Below are positions 22,701-34,500 of a stretch of DNA of 64,000 nt, in pieces. The notes under the pieces were generated by a model. That model saw nothing but the letters and a program-made list of their open reading frames with translations, was not told the origin of the DNA and did no database searches. The stretch covers positions 19,661,001-19,725,000 of the forward strand of contig OZ005610.1 in the NCBI GenBank assembly GCA_963930655.1. The letters are read 5' to 3'. Position 1 is the first letter of the stretch; each line of letters opens with the position of its first letter. The stretch is from Myrica gale. Its lineage: Eukaryota; Streptophyta; Magnoliopsida; Fagales; Myricaceae. The position numbers and the translations under genes are program-made.

Positions 22701-23891
22701 TGTTAGGGACCCCGGTCTAGGCCGCCATAACAACTCCAACTCCCGCCAAACGATCCGCTCCAACACCACAATCGATCCTCCCGAACCGTTTCAATTAACA
22801 CACGAGCGTTGCAAATAGGATCTAACACACACAAATGGAGAACACTCGAACTGATATTATTGAAGAACGAAGAACGTGGTCAAGGGTTAATTAGCCCAAA
22901 GACCACAAGAACAAAGAACAATCCCGATCAAGGGTTAATTAGCCCAAGAACGGGTACCCAAACTAGGTTATTAGCCTAGACTGAATCCCAAGTAACAAGG
23001 TTATTAGCCTTGAAACTGACTTAGTATATACGTGCCTATGCTTGGCCAAATCCCAACCGAAAAGCTCTATGGCTCTCCAAGACTCTACTGAATGAATAAC
23101 TTTAATGTTCCTAAGGGTGTTTATATAGACATCCTTAGGAGCTTACAAACCCTAATGGACTCAATCAAATCAATTCAAATCACAATCAACTCTAAATCAA
23201 ATCCCTTGAATCAAGCAGATTTGATATTACATGCATAATATAACAAGAACATAAAGGAAAGAAATCTTCTAGAGTTTAGGAAAGGATCCCTAAATCTAGA
23301 AGATATGATTTATTCAATCATAACATAAAAGGAACTAATCTCTAAGATACCTCCCTGATTGTTGGGATCTCGCCGTCGTCCGCCGCCGTCCACGGTGGCG
23401 CCGCCGCCGCTTGCACCACCATGGGTGGTGATGCTCCTCCGGGTCCTCGGGCCTTCCTCTTCCATTCACCACCTAGTACCGATAGGGGTGGTGGTGCTCC
23501 GCCACTGGTGGTGGCTGGTGGTGGTGGTCATCCTGTGTCATGTCACTCTTCTGTCTGCTGGCCTGCTATGGCTACATGGCTTGGCTGGTAGCCAAGGACT
23601 TGATCTGGCACCGTGTCATGGCAAGACCATGGTCTAACCATGAGCTTGTCATGGCATGTCTGTGGCCGGTTGGCTGGCATGCCAGGCATGGCTGTTGCTG
23701 GGGCGTCATGCCTTGTCAGGGGCGTTGGGGCGCTGAGCTTGCGCGCGGGCACATGGGTGCCATGGCTTGGCTGTGGTGTTGTCACCGCGCGCGCTGTGGG
23801 CATGTCATGGATGCCCGCTGGTGCCTCATCTCGGCACCTATCCTCCCACGCATGGCTATCACCCCCCATGTCGTCACTGGGGATCCTTTCA
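22701..23891. mobile_element. Solo LTR inside the 5' LTR of the gypsy element
   Basis: It starts TGTTAGGGACCCC and ends GATCCTTTCA, has TG...CA ends, and is flanked by a perfect 5-bp duplication GCGTG (22696-22700 and 23892-23896). It is 1191 bp long. Comparison with the other LTR copy (21545-21600) shows the surrounding sequence resumes right after it. The part at 23370-23880 is GC-rich with GGTGGT runs and produces long meaningless open frames. A possible TATA box, CTATATAAAC on the minus strand near 23118-23127, suggests minus orientation. Confidence 0.88.
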
Positions 23892-24684
23892 GCGTGGTCA
23901 TCTTGTGTGCGCGCTGTTGAGGCTTGATTATCGGGTGTGCGTACTGACTTAACCTATGTGGCCCGTAGATTGGCCCTGCGTCGCCCCCTCTCTCGGGCCT
24001 TTCTGGTGGCTGCTTTCATGGCCTTTCTCAAGTTTGTATCACGTGGATGATGACCACCTCGTCTCCAAGCCCTAGGTTAAATGTTTGGAGGAAAAATATC
24101 TTAAGCGTACGGAGTTTCTCCAAGCCGAACAACAATCATCTGCATTAGGAGTTTGGAAGGGCCTCCTTAAAGCTCGTAAAACATTGAGCTAGGCCACTGT
24201 TTGTTAGTTGGTTCAGAGAGTTCTATCATGACTTGGAAGGATCAGTGGGTCCTGGCCTCCCGTCCTTTCGGCCTTATTTTTTTCTTGGTAGTCCTTTCAG
24301 CCTTCACCTCATCCCTCTGTGTTGCATATTGATGTTTGGTCGCGTGTGGAGAATTTTATTGTACCCTTCACCCAGCTTTGGAACAAACAACTTTTGAAAA
24401 GGACCTTTGACTCCAATTTCTTCTCATCACTCTGCCTGGCATGTGGGCGGCTGATAGTACAGTTTGGATTCTTGAATCTCAAGGTGGTTTATCTGGTTTC
24501 ATCTCATCTCAGGGGATCGTAGAGCCTCCCTCACAAGCTACCCCCTATAAATTGGAAGTCTTTATGGAAGCTCAATATGCATGAGAGGTTGAAACTGCTC
24601 CTCTGGAAAATAGCTTGGGACATCCTGCCTACCAGAGGAAAGATGGCTCAGTGCTTCTAGGATAATTTTCAAGGTTCTATCTCT

Positions 24685-25394
24685 CACGGCCGACTCAATA
24701 AAAAGTGAGGCCTAAGGCCATGTTAAAAATTAGGCCTTTATATAAATTTAAAAAATAATTTTTAATAAAAAATATTTAAAATGTTATTTAAAAATAATTT
24801 TTCTAACTTTTTTATATACAAAATTACTAATCAAACTTTTTATATTCAATATTTGTTAATATGTTACTTTCAATTGATAGAATGACTAATCAATTTAGTC
24901 TTTCTTGTGACATTGTCGGCCGTAGATGAGATTTTATTAGTTTAAGTTTTGAAAACTCCTTTCTCCTGAAACAACTATTATTAGTGTTGTTAAGAATATA
25001 AAAGCAATGCATGCATTTGGAAAACAATCTATTTTTTATATATAATTTAATGTTTCAATTGGAGTATTGATTTTAGGTTGCAAAACTTCTTTTAATACTT
25101 TTAATTCTGAAAATAAATGCAAACCATCTATGTCAGAATATTCACCATCTTGTCTAGTTTCAATTTTCAATAATTCACTTTTTTACAAGTCACACCAGTC
25201 TTGCAAACTGCACAACACACTTTACAACAAACAAAATTTTTTTTCTTTGCTTTTTTTGTTGTTGTGCTTCTTTCCAACTTGTCCTTGTTCTTGGTTTATT
25301 TTTTTTTACCGTGTGTTTGCAGCCTCTCTCTATTTTTTTTTTCTTCTTAAGTTACGAGGCCTCTTACTTGGGCCTTATGCTTGAGTCGGCTCTG
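24685..25394. mobile_element. Small non-autonomous hAT element (710 bp) in the LINE
   Basis: Ends are CACGGCCGACTCAA and TTGAGTCGGCTCTG, inverted repeats matching at 12 of 14 positions. The 8-bp duplication CTATCTCT lies at 24677-24684 and 25395-25402. The interior is AT-rich with no transposase. Subterminal GAGGCCTAAGGCC at the left and GAGGCCTCTTACTTGGGCC at the right are also inverted. On both sides the LINE zf-RVT sequence continues. Confidence 0.92.
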
Positions 25395-26390
25395 CTATCT
25401 CTTGCCCTGTGTGGAGCCACGGAGGAATCCTTGCAACATTTGCTGTTCTCTGCTTTTTCACTAGGCTTATCTGGCGCCTCTCCCCCTGGACTCTGAATGT
25501 GCAGTCTTTTCGCTCGGACAACTCTCAAAGTTGGATTTAGCTTATTCTGGACCCGATCGGGTATCTGGGTTGCAATAATCTCAAGTTCATGATTTCCAGA
25601 TTTTTGTGGCAGTTGTTTTGGATGGCGCGTGATCGGATGGTCCATGATAATGTCGGGGTGGACCCTTATAGGATACTTCAAAACATTCTAACAGGCTTTC
25701 ATGAGCATGTGGCGGCTTGGAAAGATTTGCCTAGGTTGCGTCAGCCTATCATTTCTGCTAATTTTCAACTTGGGATTTTTCACGACTTTCGACGTGGCTG
25801 TTAGACCGAATTTCTCAATGGCTGCAGTGGTGCTTTTTGGCTCTGATGGTAATATTATGAAGGCGTGGACTCTCAAATCCTTGGCTGTTGACCCTCTTGT
25901 TGGGGAAGCGGAAGCAGCTTTGTTAGCTTTATCCAAGTGTGTGAGGCTAATATCTCTAGCTTAGAGCTTGCGGGTGACTCTGCTTTAGTTGTGGACTGTC
26001 TCCACTCTCCAGTCTTGGTTTTCGGGGATGTCGCAGGTTCCTTGGAAGATCTCCTCTCTTATCTGCATTGCGGCTGATCTACTCTGGAGCTTCTCGTGGT
26101 TTTCCGCTATCAAGATTTCTCGTACAGAGAATATTGTGGCCTGGGCAGCTGTCCTTTCACATGTAGGGGAGGTTCCGGCCTCCTTTCTTTTAAACCATTC
26201 TGTGGAAATTCAATGGGGCTAAGCCTCCATGAGTTTCTTCTTTTCCGCTCTTAGGTTTGTTCACGGTTGCTGGTAGTCTGTAGCACCGTGGTTTATCTGT
26301 CTGTTGTGTGTTTTGCGGTTTAGGTGTGTTGGTTGGTCTTGTCTGGTTTGTATGGTGCTTCGTTTCTTATCTATAATAAAAGTTTCGCAA

Positions 26391-27465
26391 ATGTAATGAT
26401 GTTTCAAACTCTGAACCGGATACACTCGCCCCTCCACTAAGAGACGCAACTCTTGAATTCAGCTATTCTTCACAAAGAGCGTAAAATTAAGGTGTAAGCA
26501 TGTCCCGATGTTTTCTCCCACGCGAATTTTATGCAGCGGCAGCGAAAGAGATGGGTAGGTTCAGTAGGCCAAAAGTAAAAGGAAGCGAACCGCAAACAAA
26601 ATTTGAAATCCCACGACTTTACCCATCCCTACCAAACTAATCTTTAGTATCTTCCAATCCACAAACCGAAAAAGTTGAAGGAAGTGAGCGGCCACCAAAT
26701 TGAAGCAGTGTAGGGCTTCCTCATTTCTTAGCAGCCAAACAGCAAGACAGCGCAGAATTTACCGGTGTACTCTAACCACTGAGTCTGTCACGTGCCGTAT
26801 CGTCGTTGGCCTTAAATCGCTCCAACGCGTATGCAGGAATCACAATTTGTCAAACTTCCATCCCCCGATCCAACCACAACGTGCCTCCCCGTGTCTCTAG
26901 TGCACGAAAGCTCGAATTCCTACGTGGCAGAGATGCCATTACGCGCCGACCGACACAAGAAGCAGTACAAAACCCCCACTTCATAAAAGCTCCCGGTTGC
27001 TTTGGATGAAACATTAAAGGATGGAGGAGAGAGTGGAGGGAGTGCGACTGAAGAAAAATCCAAAGATTAAACAGTGAAATGCATCCAACTCGAACTAACC
27101 CCGCACCGAAACAGTATGGAAAGGCTAACTTGAACCGATGGCACAAGCGAATGTGCTATTTTAAACAGAAATTGAGGATCCAACAAATGCACAGAAAAAG
27201 GAAGAAGAAAGAGTTTAGCTATTAGTTCTGATCATCATTAAGCGTACTGATTGACTATGTACTTAAACCTTCAAATAAACCAAAAAACCAAGAAAAAATA
27301 GCAGGCGCCAAAAGCACCATGCCAAGAGAGAAGGAAAATAACTAAAAAAAACCATTAGCTGCGTGTTGCAACCATCATTTTTTCCTTCTATCTAAATCTG
27401 CCCCTAATCCACCGGGAATTTACAGGACTACCATTCATCTAGAATCCCCAAAACGGAGACATCGT
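26391..27465. other. Intergenic region downstream of histone H1
   Basis: No supported gene. Open frames at 26700-27009 (+) and 26850-27146 (-) lack any recognisable motif. The part nearest 27466 is probably the 3' UTR of the minus-strand H1 gene. Confidence 0.5.
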
Positions 27466-28215
27466 TTACTTCTTTGATTTCTTCGCCGGAGCTTTTTTCG
27501 CAGCCGGCGACTTCGCGCTCTTCGGTTTCGGAGCTTTCTTCCCTGGAGACATCATGCTCTTACGCTTCGCCGCCGGAGCCGCCTTCTTCCCCGGCGATGT
27601 CCTAATCGATGTCCTCGTCACCTTAGCCGGCTTTGCCTTCACTGCCGCCTTCGGCTTCGCAACCGCTTTCGGCTTGGCAGCAACAGCCTTCCGATTTGGT
27701 TTCACAGCAATTGTTGTCTTAGGCTTAGGTTTAGCGACAACTTTCTTCGTCTTGGATGCAACCTCCGGCTTTGGCTTAGGCTTGGGCTTCACAGTTGCCG
27801 TGGGCTTCATGGTAGCCGACTTAACCGGAACAGAGCGAGTGGCGGGCAGTTTGAACGAGTTTTTTACCTTGAGGAACTTACCTGAAGCCACGAGCTTCTT
27901 CAAATGGTAAAGCAAAAGCTTTCGAAAATTTGAAGGCAATTGCTTCTGCTTTTCCTCGATGAACTTCGTGATCGCGTACTGGCTCGACCCTGTCCTCTCC
28001 TTAAGAGTCACGACCGCATCCGTAATCATCTGCAAAATCCAACAAGGAACAGAGGGAACAAAAACCAGATTCAGATATAAAGCTAGGAGATACCAAGTTC
28101 ACAGAAAAGCTAGGAACTATAGGGAGAGAAATACCTCAAGGAAAGGAGGATGAGAAGGAGAGGATTTGGACCTCTTCCTGCCAGCAGATTTTCCGGGCTT
28201 GGCTGTGGAGACCAT
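27466..28215 (-). CDS. Linker histone H1
   Basis: Two exons on the minus strand: 28215-28135 (27 codons) and 28029-27466 (187 codons plus stop), with a GT-AG intron in phase 0; total 214 residues. The ATG at 28215 gives MVSTAKPGKSAGRKRSKSSP. The globular H15 domain covers about residues 22-88: HPPFLE, then MITDAVVTLKERTGSSQYAI, then KFIEEKQKQLPSNFRKLLLY and KLVASGKFLKVKNSFKL. The intron after HPPFLE is where plant H1 genes usually have it. The C-terminal tail is almost only K, A, P, with KPKPKPKP runs and SPGKK sites that suit cyclin-dependent kinases. It has no GRP AT-hooks, which argues against HMGA. H1 binds linker DNA and compacts chromatin. The N-terminal tail is short and lacks the usual acidic stretch, so it may be a minor or stress-type variant (inference). 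Confidence 0.95.
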
Positions 28216-28338
28216 ATCTAGAATCAACTTAACGAGTAGAAAATAAAGTCGTAAGCCCAGTTGATGAACAGAAATACGAGAGAGCGCTATGGATTTTACA
28301 CAGAGCCGAATGACTACAGCGACTGTCGAAGACGAAGG

Positions 28339-28381
28339 TTTATAAAGTGGGACGGTGAGGAAAATGGTGAGAATTGATTGG
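28339..28381 (-). promoter_or_regulatory. Putative core promoter of histone H1 (TATA and CCAAT boxes)
   Basis: On the minus strand TTTATAAA lies at 28339-28346, about 124 bases before the ATG. A CCAAT box (ATTGG on the plus strand, 28377-28381) is 31 bases further up. CCGTCC, a hexamer often seen in plant histone promoters, lies between them near 28350-28356. Confidence 0.6.
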
Positions 28382-29128
28382 TTATAAACGACGCGACACG
28401 GATTGAGGCTCTTGTGAAATTTTGAAATCAACCGTTGGATTAGGGCCTTATCCACGGCTGAGGATGGAAAGTCCGGGTGAGGGTTGGATAAGACTCCTTG
28501 GGGATGAGAGCAACTTGGGGTCGAGATGGGTTTTGGGTGTGCTTTCAACTTGATTTGGAACCGCTATAACTTCGGCTGTGGGCAATGGATTTAATTAAGA
28601 TATGGACAATTTTGTAAGCTAGCACTTAAGCTTTCTAATGACTGTTTATTTGGGTTTTCTGGTTACGGGGATTATTTGAAATTTGGATTTGAAGCTCGAC
28701 TGGTCAAAACTAGGGTTTCTATAGATTTTGTTTGAGTTGTGGGTGGATTTTGGGAGATGATTGGAACCAAAAGCCTGATTTTTTAAATGCATATGATTCT
28801 AGTGTTGTGAAGAAGTCAATTGATTCAAGGATCATGAAATTTGGACAAGAAATGAGTAGCCTAATATTGATCCAAACTCCTTCAAGGTGAACAAACTCAT
28901 ATAGTGTTTAGAATGAAATGACACGCTGGTTGATACAACCATTCATTAGATTTAGTGATTTACATCTAACTAGATCTCTCCTTGATTGTTAAGATGGTTC
29001 AAGTTCTGATTTTCTTTTTTGTCAAGAACAAAAATTTATTTACTCGAGTTTTGTTCATTGGGTTCAAAAAAATTCAGAGTTTCAATAGAATGATAAAATA
29101 TAGTTTTATCATTACATATTTCTCTTAT
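28382..29128. other. Upstream region of histone H1
   Basis: No gene or repeat is recognised. The sequence is AT-rich and contains only short open frames. Confidence 0.4.
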
Positions 29129-29883
29129 AGATTTTCATCATTTTAGATGTAAAGGTGTGCACGTGACACACGCGTGACTCATGATGACATTTTATGCCCT
29201 TTTTACCCTCGAGAAAAAAAAACTACACTTTTCGTCTCCAACTATTGAGATAATGACACTTTACACCTCATATTACTAATTTGGTAATATTTCGCACCCA
29301 TTTTATCCTTTATTGTACGAGTGAACATGACAGGTCTGAAAACTTCTAAAATTCTAATTTTTTCCATTATTATTCTCTTTCAACATACTCTAGCCCTTCC
29401 ATCATCCTCACGTGAATATCATTGGAACCAATTTCATTCGATATCTTACTAGACCATGATGACATTACAAGGATACAACTCTTGCATCCTTTTCATTAAT
29501 CCTATCACGACTGCTCTCGTAGCCACCTCAGCACTCTCTTAGCATGGTGACACATCTCAGGGTCATACCAGGAGTACCCACAAGATTTGCCGAACTATTA
29601 CATAAACAAGTTACTTCGTCATTGACATAGATGGAAGACATCTTATATTTACACATAAAGGGCAACATGAAAATTTTCAGAAGGTTTCAAACATGTTATG
29701 TTCACTCGTACAATAAGGGGTAAAATGAGTGCGAAATGTCACCAAATTTGTAATATGGGATGAAAAGTGTCTGCATCCCAATAATTGGAGGGCGAAAAAT
29801 GTATTTTTTTGTAAGAGATAAAATGCATAAAATATCACCCTGGGTCACGTTCGTGTCATGTCCATCCAAAATGACGAAAATCT
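29129..29883. repeat. Foldback-like inverted repeat element, arms about 190-200 bp
   Basis: The left arm 29129-29331 and the right arm 29695-29883 are imperfect inverted copies. Examples are AGATTTTC / GAAAATCT at the tips and GTACGAGTGAACATGA / TTATGTTCACTCGTAC at the inner ends. A spacer of about 360 bp separates them. I could not find a clear target duplication, so it may be an eroded foldback or MULE-type element. Confidence 0.75.
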
Positions 29884-29945
29884 TGACGTCGGGATGCAAT
29901 CTATATGTAGCTAGGTGGTAGTAGCTAGGCACTAAATAAAGAATA

Positions 29946-30679
29946 GGCTTAAATGCACCCCATGCCCCTGGGGTATGCCGAAAGAGCAAATATGCCCCTG
30001 AGGTATACAAAGTCATTTTCATACCCCTGAGGTATACTTTTAGAAGCAAATATGCCCCTCCGTTATCTGCCGTTTGAAGCCCTAACGGTAAATGCTGACG
30101 TGTCAAAATTTGACACGTCAGCACCAATCAGACGATGACACCTGGCATTTTCGAATTTAAAAAAAAAAAAAAAAACTGAAAGAGGGGGAGACCCCCGAGC
30201 GGCGAAGGGAGCTGGGCTCCCTTCGCCGCCGCGAGGGGTGGCCGCCAGCCACCCCCGCGGCTCGCGCCTTGCGGGTGGCCCGCGGGGGAGCCCAGATCTG
30301 GGCTCCCCCACGTCGCCCGAGGCGGCCCGCGCGCCGCGAGGGGTGGCCTCGAGCCACCCCCACGAGGGGTGGCCTCGAGCACCAATCAGCCCAGCTCCCT
30401 TCGCCGCTCGGGGGTCTCCCCCTCTTTCAGTTTTCTTTTTTTTTTCTTTTTTTTTTCTTTTTTTTTTAATTCGAAAATGCCAGGTGTCATCGTCTGATTG
30501 GTGCTGACGTGTCAAATTTTGACACGTCAGCATTTACCGTTAGGGCTTCAAACGGCAGATAACGGAGGGGCATATTTGCTTCTAAAAGTATACCTCAGGG
30601 GTATGAAAATGACTTTGCATACCTCAGGGGCATATTTGCTCTTTCGGCATACCCCAGGGGCATGGGGTGCATTTAAGCC
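29946..30679. mobile_element. Foldback (MULE-like) element with 9-bp target duplication, near-complete hairpin
   Basis: Ends are GGCTTAAATGCACCCC and its inverted copy at 30664-30679. A perfect 9-bp duplication TAAAGAATA flanks it (29937-29945 and 30680-30688), the size usual for Mutator-like elements. The arms are inverted over about 300 bp each: GGGGTATGCCGAAAGAGCAA, ACGTGTCAAAATTTGACACG and AGGGGGAGACCCCCGAGCGG all recur inverted. The GC-rich core (30180-30430) also folds on itself. No transposase is present. The open frames on both strands here are products of the palindrome. Confidence 0.92.
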
Positions 30680-30957
30680 TAAAGAATATGGGGGTGCAAA
30701 GTGCCACTTTGCCCATAGTCGGTGGCAAAAAATGTATTTTACCCAAAATGTAATTAACCCTTACTTTAAAATGTTTTACTCCACCATAAAATATCTTTCA
30801 TCATGCTAAAAGTCTCCACCATCGTATGTTAAAATGCTTAACAAGACTCGAAAATAGTGTCCTCTCATTTCTCAAACATGAGGAAGATGCAAAAAAAAAA
30901 AAATCAATAGAGGCCTTGCGTAGTGGCATTCCTTGTACTAAAAAAAATCATTCTTGT

Positions 30958-31221
30958 GCTAAATCACTCCTTTGTACTAAACAAATCATCAAAATATTCC
31001 TTGTGCTTACATTTTTTCCATATCAGGTCTTTTTTCCCTTGTTGATTAGAAAAGTTAATAGAGTCCTTGCCTAGTGGCATTCCTTCCAAGATATTGCCAA
31101 TTGACATGGTACGACATTCGTTAATTTTCTAACAAATATGGGACTGAAGGACCCGACGTAAAAAATGTAAGCATAAGGACTTTTTTTGATAATTTTTATA
31201 GTACATAGGGTGATTTGTGAA
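30958..31221. repeat. Inverted repeat, arms about 100 bp
   Basis: The left arm 30958-31060 and right arm 31119-31221 pair imperfectly: GTGCTTACATTTTTTCC opposite GACGTAAAAAATGTAAGCA, and AATCACTCC opposite GGGTGATT. A direct repeat CCTTGC-TAGTGGCATTCCTT also occurs at about 30914 and 31065. This is probably a MITE-type element. No target duplication is visible. Confidence 0.7.
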
Positions 31222-31568
31222 AATCGTATACCCCAAGCACCACCTAAGTCATTAACCCTATTTTTCAACCACGCAACTTGCTATCCAAAGCCAATATTTA
31301 CAGAAGCTTTTAAAATAAAATTCTAGCAAAGTCGAGTCTCCATACCTGAGTCATACTTATTTGTCAATTTGTATAGACAAAGATTTCAAAAATAAATATT
31401 TTATTTTTTATTTTTTTGAAAAAATGGGCCCATTAGGGCGGCCCAACATCCCATATGTAAGTACATAGAAGGGAAACTTTAGTAGGAGGAAAATCCTGTA
31501 ATTCTACTGTACTATTTATGAATTTTATGTAATTTTTATCGTCACATCAATTTTTTTTAATCAAAACA

Positions 31569-34500
31569 TCAACTCTCATTCATAAATAGAAAAAACCAAG
31601 AAAAATATTTTAGGGGATCAAATCCTTCATACAACCAAGATAAATCGAGAAAATGCTCAATGATACAAGGATTGCCACTTGAGATCAACTCAGTGGCGAC
31701 CCAATGAGCTAATTGGTACACTGCCTCATTAGCACCACGACGAATATGAAAAACTTGCGACACTTGCAACTGTCAAAGAGAGCTGTGAATATCCATCACA
31801 AGGGGCTGGATTTTCTGGTTTGTTATCTAGGGATAGTTTTGGACAGCATAAATTACAATTTCAGAATCACCTTCTAACACCACATTCTGGAAGCCAAGAT
31901 CAAGAGCCAGCTGGACACCCATTTTGGCAGATTCGGCTTCCCCTACCACTGGTTCAACAACCCCAATCTTGGCCATTTTGAATCCACATAACTGCCCCTT
32001 AGAGTCACGAATAATAGTTGTGATTACTGCGAACACTCCGTTCTTATAGCCACATCTACATTTATCTTCGTAACATGTTCAGGTGGAGGCTTCCACTTCT
32101 GTTGCCCAGTAGGATCCAATTTCCTACTACATGCACTGTGATGTTCTAAACTCAATTTCCTCACCATAACAACAAACTCATCAGCCTCCCACCTTTTGCC
32201 TTCATGTCACAGCGAAAAGTTGGAAGAAATGTTGATCCTGCAAAGGAATCCCTATCCTTTGATAGGGATGTAAAAGCTTGTGAACCCAATCTCCACCCGT
32301 ACTACCTCCAAAGGCCATACTATTAAGTAACCACTTTGATTCACTCCATATAACACGTGTATAAGTACATTTAAATAAAAGGTGGTTGAGAGATTCCATA
32401 CCGGTCCCACAAAGTGTGCACTGCAATTCTGCCTCCACATGATTTCTTCCTCCAAACCGATCAGCAAGTGTGCATTTAGTAGGAAGGAGATTCCAAAGTA
32501 CTTTCCACAAAAGTAATTTAAATCTCTTGTCCACTTTGAGGCGCCAGAGGTCACGCCAATCTCCAGCACTCCATGAACACAAGTGAATTCCTCTGTTAGC
32601 CACCAAAAAATGGTACACGGATTTCACCGAAAAATCTTTGTTTGGTGCAATAGCCAGTAAACCGAGTCCTCCAAAGCTTCCTGCGCCAAACGAATATGCA
32701 AAATTGCCTCTGCAGATTCCTGTGTGGAAATCCTGCGTATGGTCCCCTCTTCCCAACAATTGCGGTCTGCACCGATCAAATCACTAACAAGCAACTGAGC
32801 TGAGTCCACTACTGCATCTGGTCTAGGAGTCGGCTGAAACCCCGAGACATATGGTACCCACGGATCCTGAAGAGCTAGAATAGTGCTGCCATTACCCACC
32901 TTATAGCATAAACCTCCCATCAAAGCATCACGATGCTTGATTATACTCTTCCAAATCCACGAATTTGTGGCTTTGGTCTCAACTACTTTAAAATTCCGCC
33001 CACGTAAATATTTTCAACTCAACACCTACCCACGAGTTATCTTTCTTGGTCAACATCGTCCAAGCAAGTTTCGCCACCAGTGCCGAATTAATATCAGTTG
33101 TAAGTCTCATACCTAATCCCCTCCCGCTTTGGTAAACAAATCGTCTTCCAAGATTTTAAAGATAAACTACGAGACTGTCCAGCCTTAATCCCCCACCAAT
33201 ATTTTTTAATTCTCTATCCATCTCCTTACACCAAGAATTCGGCATAGAATAAAAACTAAGAAGGTAAGATGGTATCGCCCCAGCCACCGCCTTAACCAAC
33301 ATTGTGCGCCCTGCTTGTGATTGGACCTTGGCGTTCCACCCCGTAATTTTCTGCAAAAAATGTTCCTTTAGTTCGCTAGCTACAAAAGCTTTGTTCGGAG
33401 GAATAATCAAAGGCAAGCCAAGGTGCTTTGCCTTGGATGGGAGTTTCTTTAAATTCAGTTGGTCTAGAATGGGAAGAGTGTGCTGGTCTCAGAAATTCTT
33501 ACTAAAGTGCACCGACGACTTATCTTGATTCACTTTTTGCCCCGACCACTCCATGTACTTACTGAGGCAATCATCCAATGTGATAACTTCTCTTAATGTA
33601 GCTTTCCCAAATAATAATAAATCATCCGTAAAGAGGAGGTGTGGGATACTGGGCGCTGCCCGGCCCTTTCAGCCTACCATTAGTCTCTACACGAAGCAAC
33701 AAGCGAGACAACACTTCAGAGAAAATGATGAAGAGCAAAGGGGAAAGTGGGTCACCTTGACGAATACCCCTCGAAGGCCAGAATCTACCAGACGGACTAC
33801 CATTGATAAGGATGGAGAATGAGGAAGTCGAAATACACTGCTCCACCTATTGAATCCATTTGGAGTGAAAGCCAAAATGTTCCAACACCTTCAAAACGAA
33901 CTCCCATTCCACCCGATCATAAGCTTTCTCCATATCCGCTTTGATAGCCATCCATCCCCCTCTACCTTGTCTATGATTCATGCAGTGAAAGATTTCCGCC
34001 GCCACTATATAATTATCCTGAATGGCGCGTCCCAAGATGAAAGCAAGCTGGAATGGTGATATAAGCTTGGGGAGGACTATCTTCAATCTTTCAGTCATTA
34101 ATTTAAAAATAATCTTGTAAACTACATTACATAAACTGATAGGGCGAAACTGAGTTACCTTGGATGGACTAGCAACTTTCGGTATCAAGGTGAGATTAGT
34201 ATGATTCAAAGCAGGCATGAGCTTTCCATGTGTAAAAAAATCTTGAACAGTTCTTACTACATCCGGCCCTACCACATCCCAAAATAACCGAAAAAAAGAA
34301 GATCGTCATCCCATCAGGTCCGGGCGCCTTTTCTGGAGCCATTTTCTTCAAGGTACTCAGTATTTCTACTGCATCAGGCACTTTTGTAAGCATTTCATTA
34401 TCTTCATGAGAAAACACTGGCTTTATCAAATTTTCTAGACCATGAAGAATAGTGGGAGAGCAAGTAGTAAGCAGCTTTCTGATAGAAATCTAGGATTGTA

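Larger units (their letters stand above)
20873..24041 (-). mobile_element. Ty3-gypsy chromovirus-type element, internally deleted, minus strand
   Basis: On the minus strand it begins with TGATACAAACTTGAG at 24041 and ends with ...GGAACCTACCA at 20873. Target duplication: CATGG at 20868-20872 and CGTGG at 24042-24046, one CpG-type transition apart. The 3' LTR is complete at 20873-21720 (848 bp). The 5' LTR is represented only by its first part (22497-22700 plus 23892-24041) and is split by a solo LTR. Between them only the integrase C-terminus and chromodomain remain; gag, protease, RT and RNase H and the rest of the 5' LTR are deleted, with the breakpoint near 22495. Confidence 0.88.
15604..26390 (+). 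mobile_element. 5'-truncated LINE (L1-type) split by three later insertions
   Basis: LINE sequence runs 15604-16683, 20819-20872, 24042-24684 and 25395-26390. It begins inside the reverse transcriptase (RPISLCNVCYKVISKI, then the palm motif LLYADDILLF with YADD at 16188-16199). After the RT come GIGLRQICHVNLALVLKLAW (assembled across the hAT site), the EEKYLKRTEFLQ segment near 24093-24125, zf-RVT near 24575-24650 and 25400-25460, and RNase H (DPLVGEAEAALLALSK, 25890-25935). It ends after a TAATAAAA stretch near 26373. Many stops and frameshifts make it non-functional. The inserted elements are described separately: hAT 16684-20818, gypsy 20873-24041 and small hAT 24685-25394. Confidence 0.85.

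Noticed and set aside
23359-23952. Overlapping frames of about 60-126 codons on both strands
   Set aside because: They lie in the GC-rich GGTGGT part of a solo LTR and have no domain; GC-rich DNA has few stops.
26850-27146. 98-codon minus-strand frame downstream of H1
   Set aside because: No motif, no splice support, composition not protein-like.
27554-27910. 118-codon plus-strand frame
   Set aside because: Antisense shadow of the lysine- and alanine-rich histone H1 tail.
30063-30533. Proline/glycine/arginine-rich frames on both strands
   Set aside because: Products of the GC-rich palindromic core of the foldback element.
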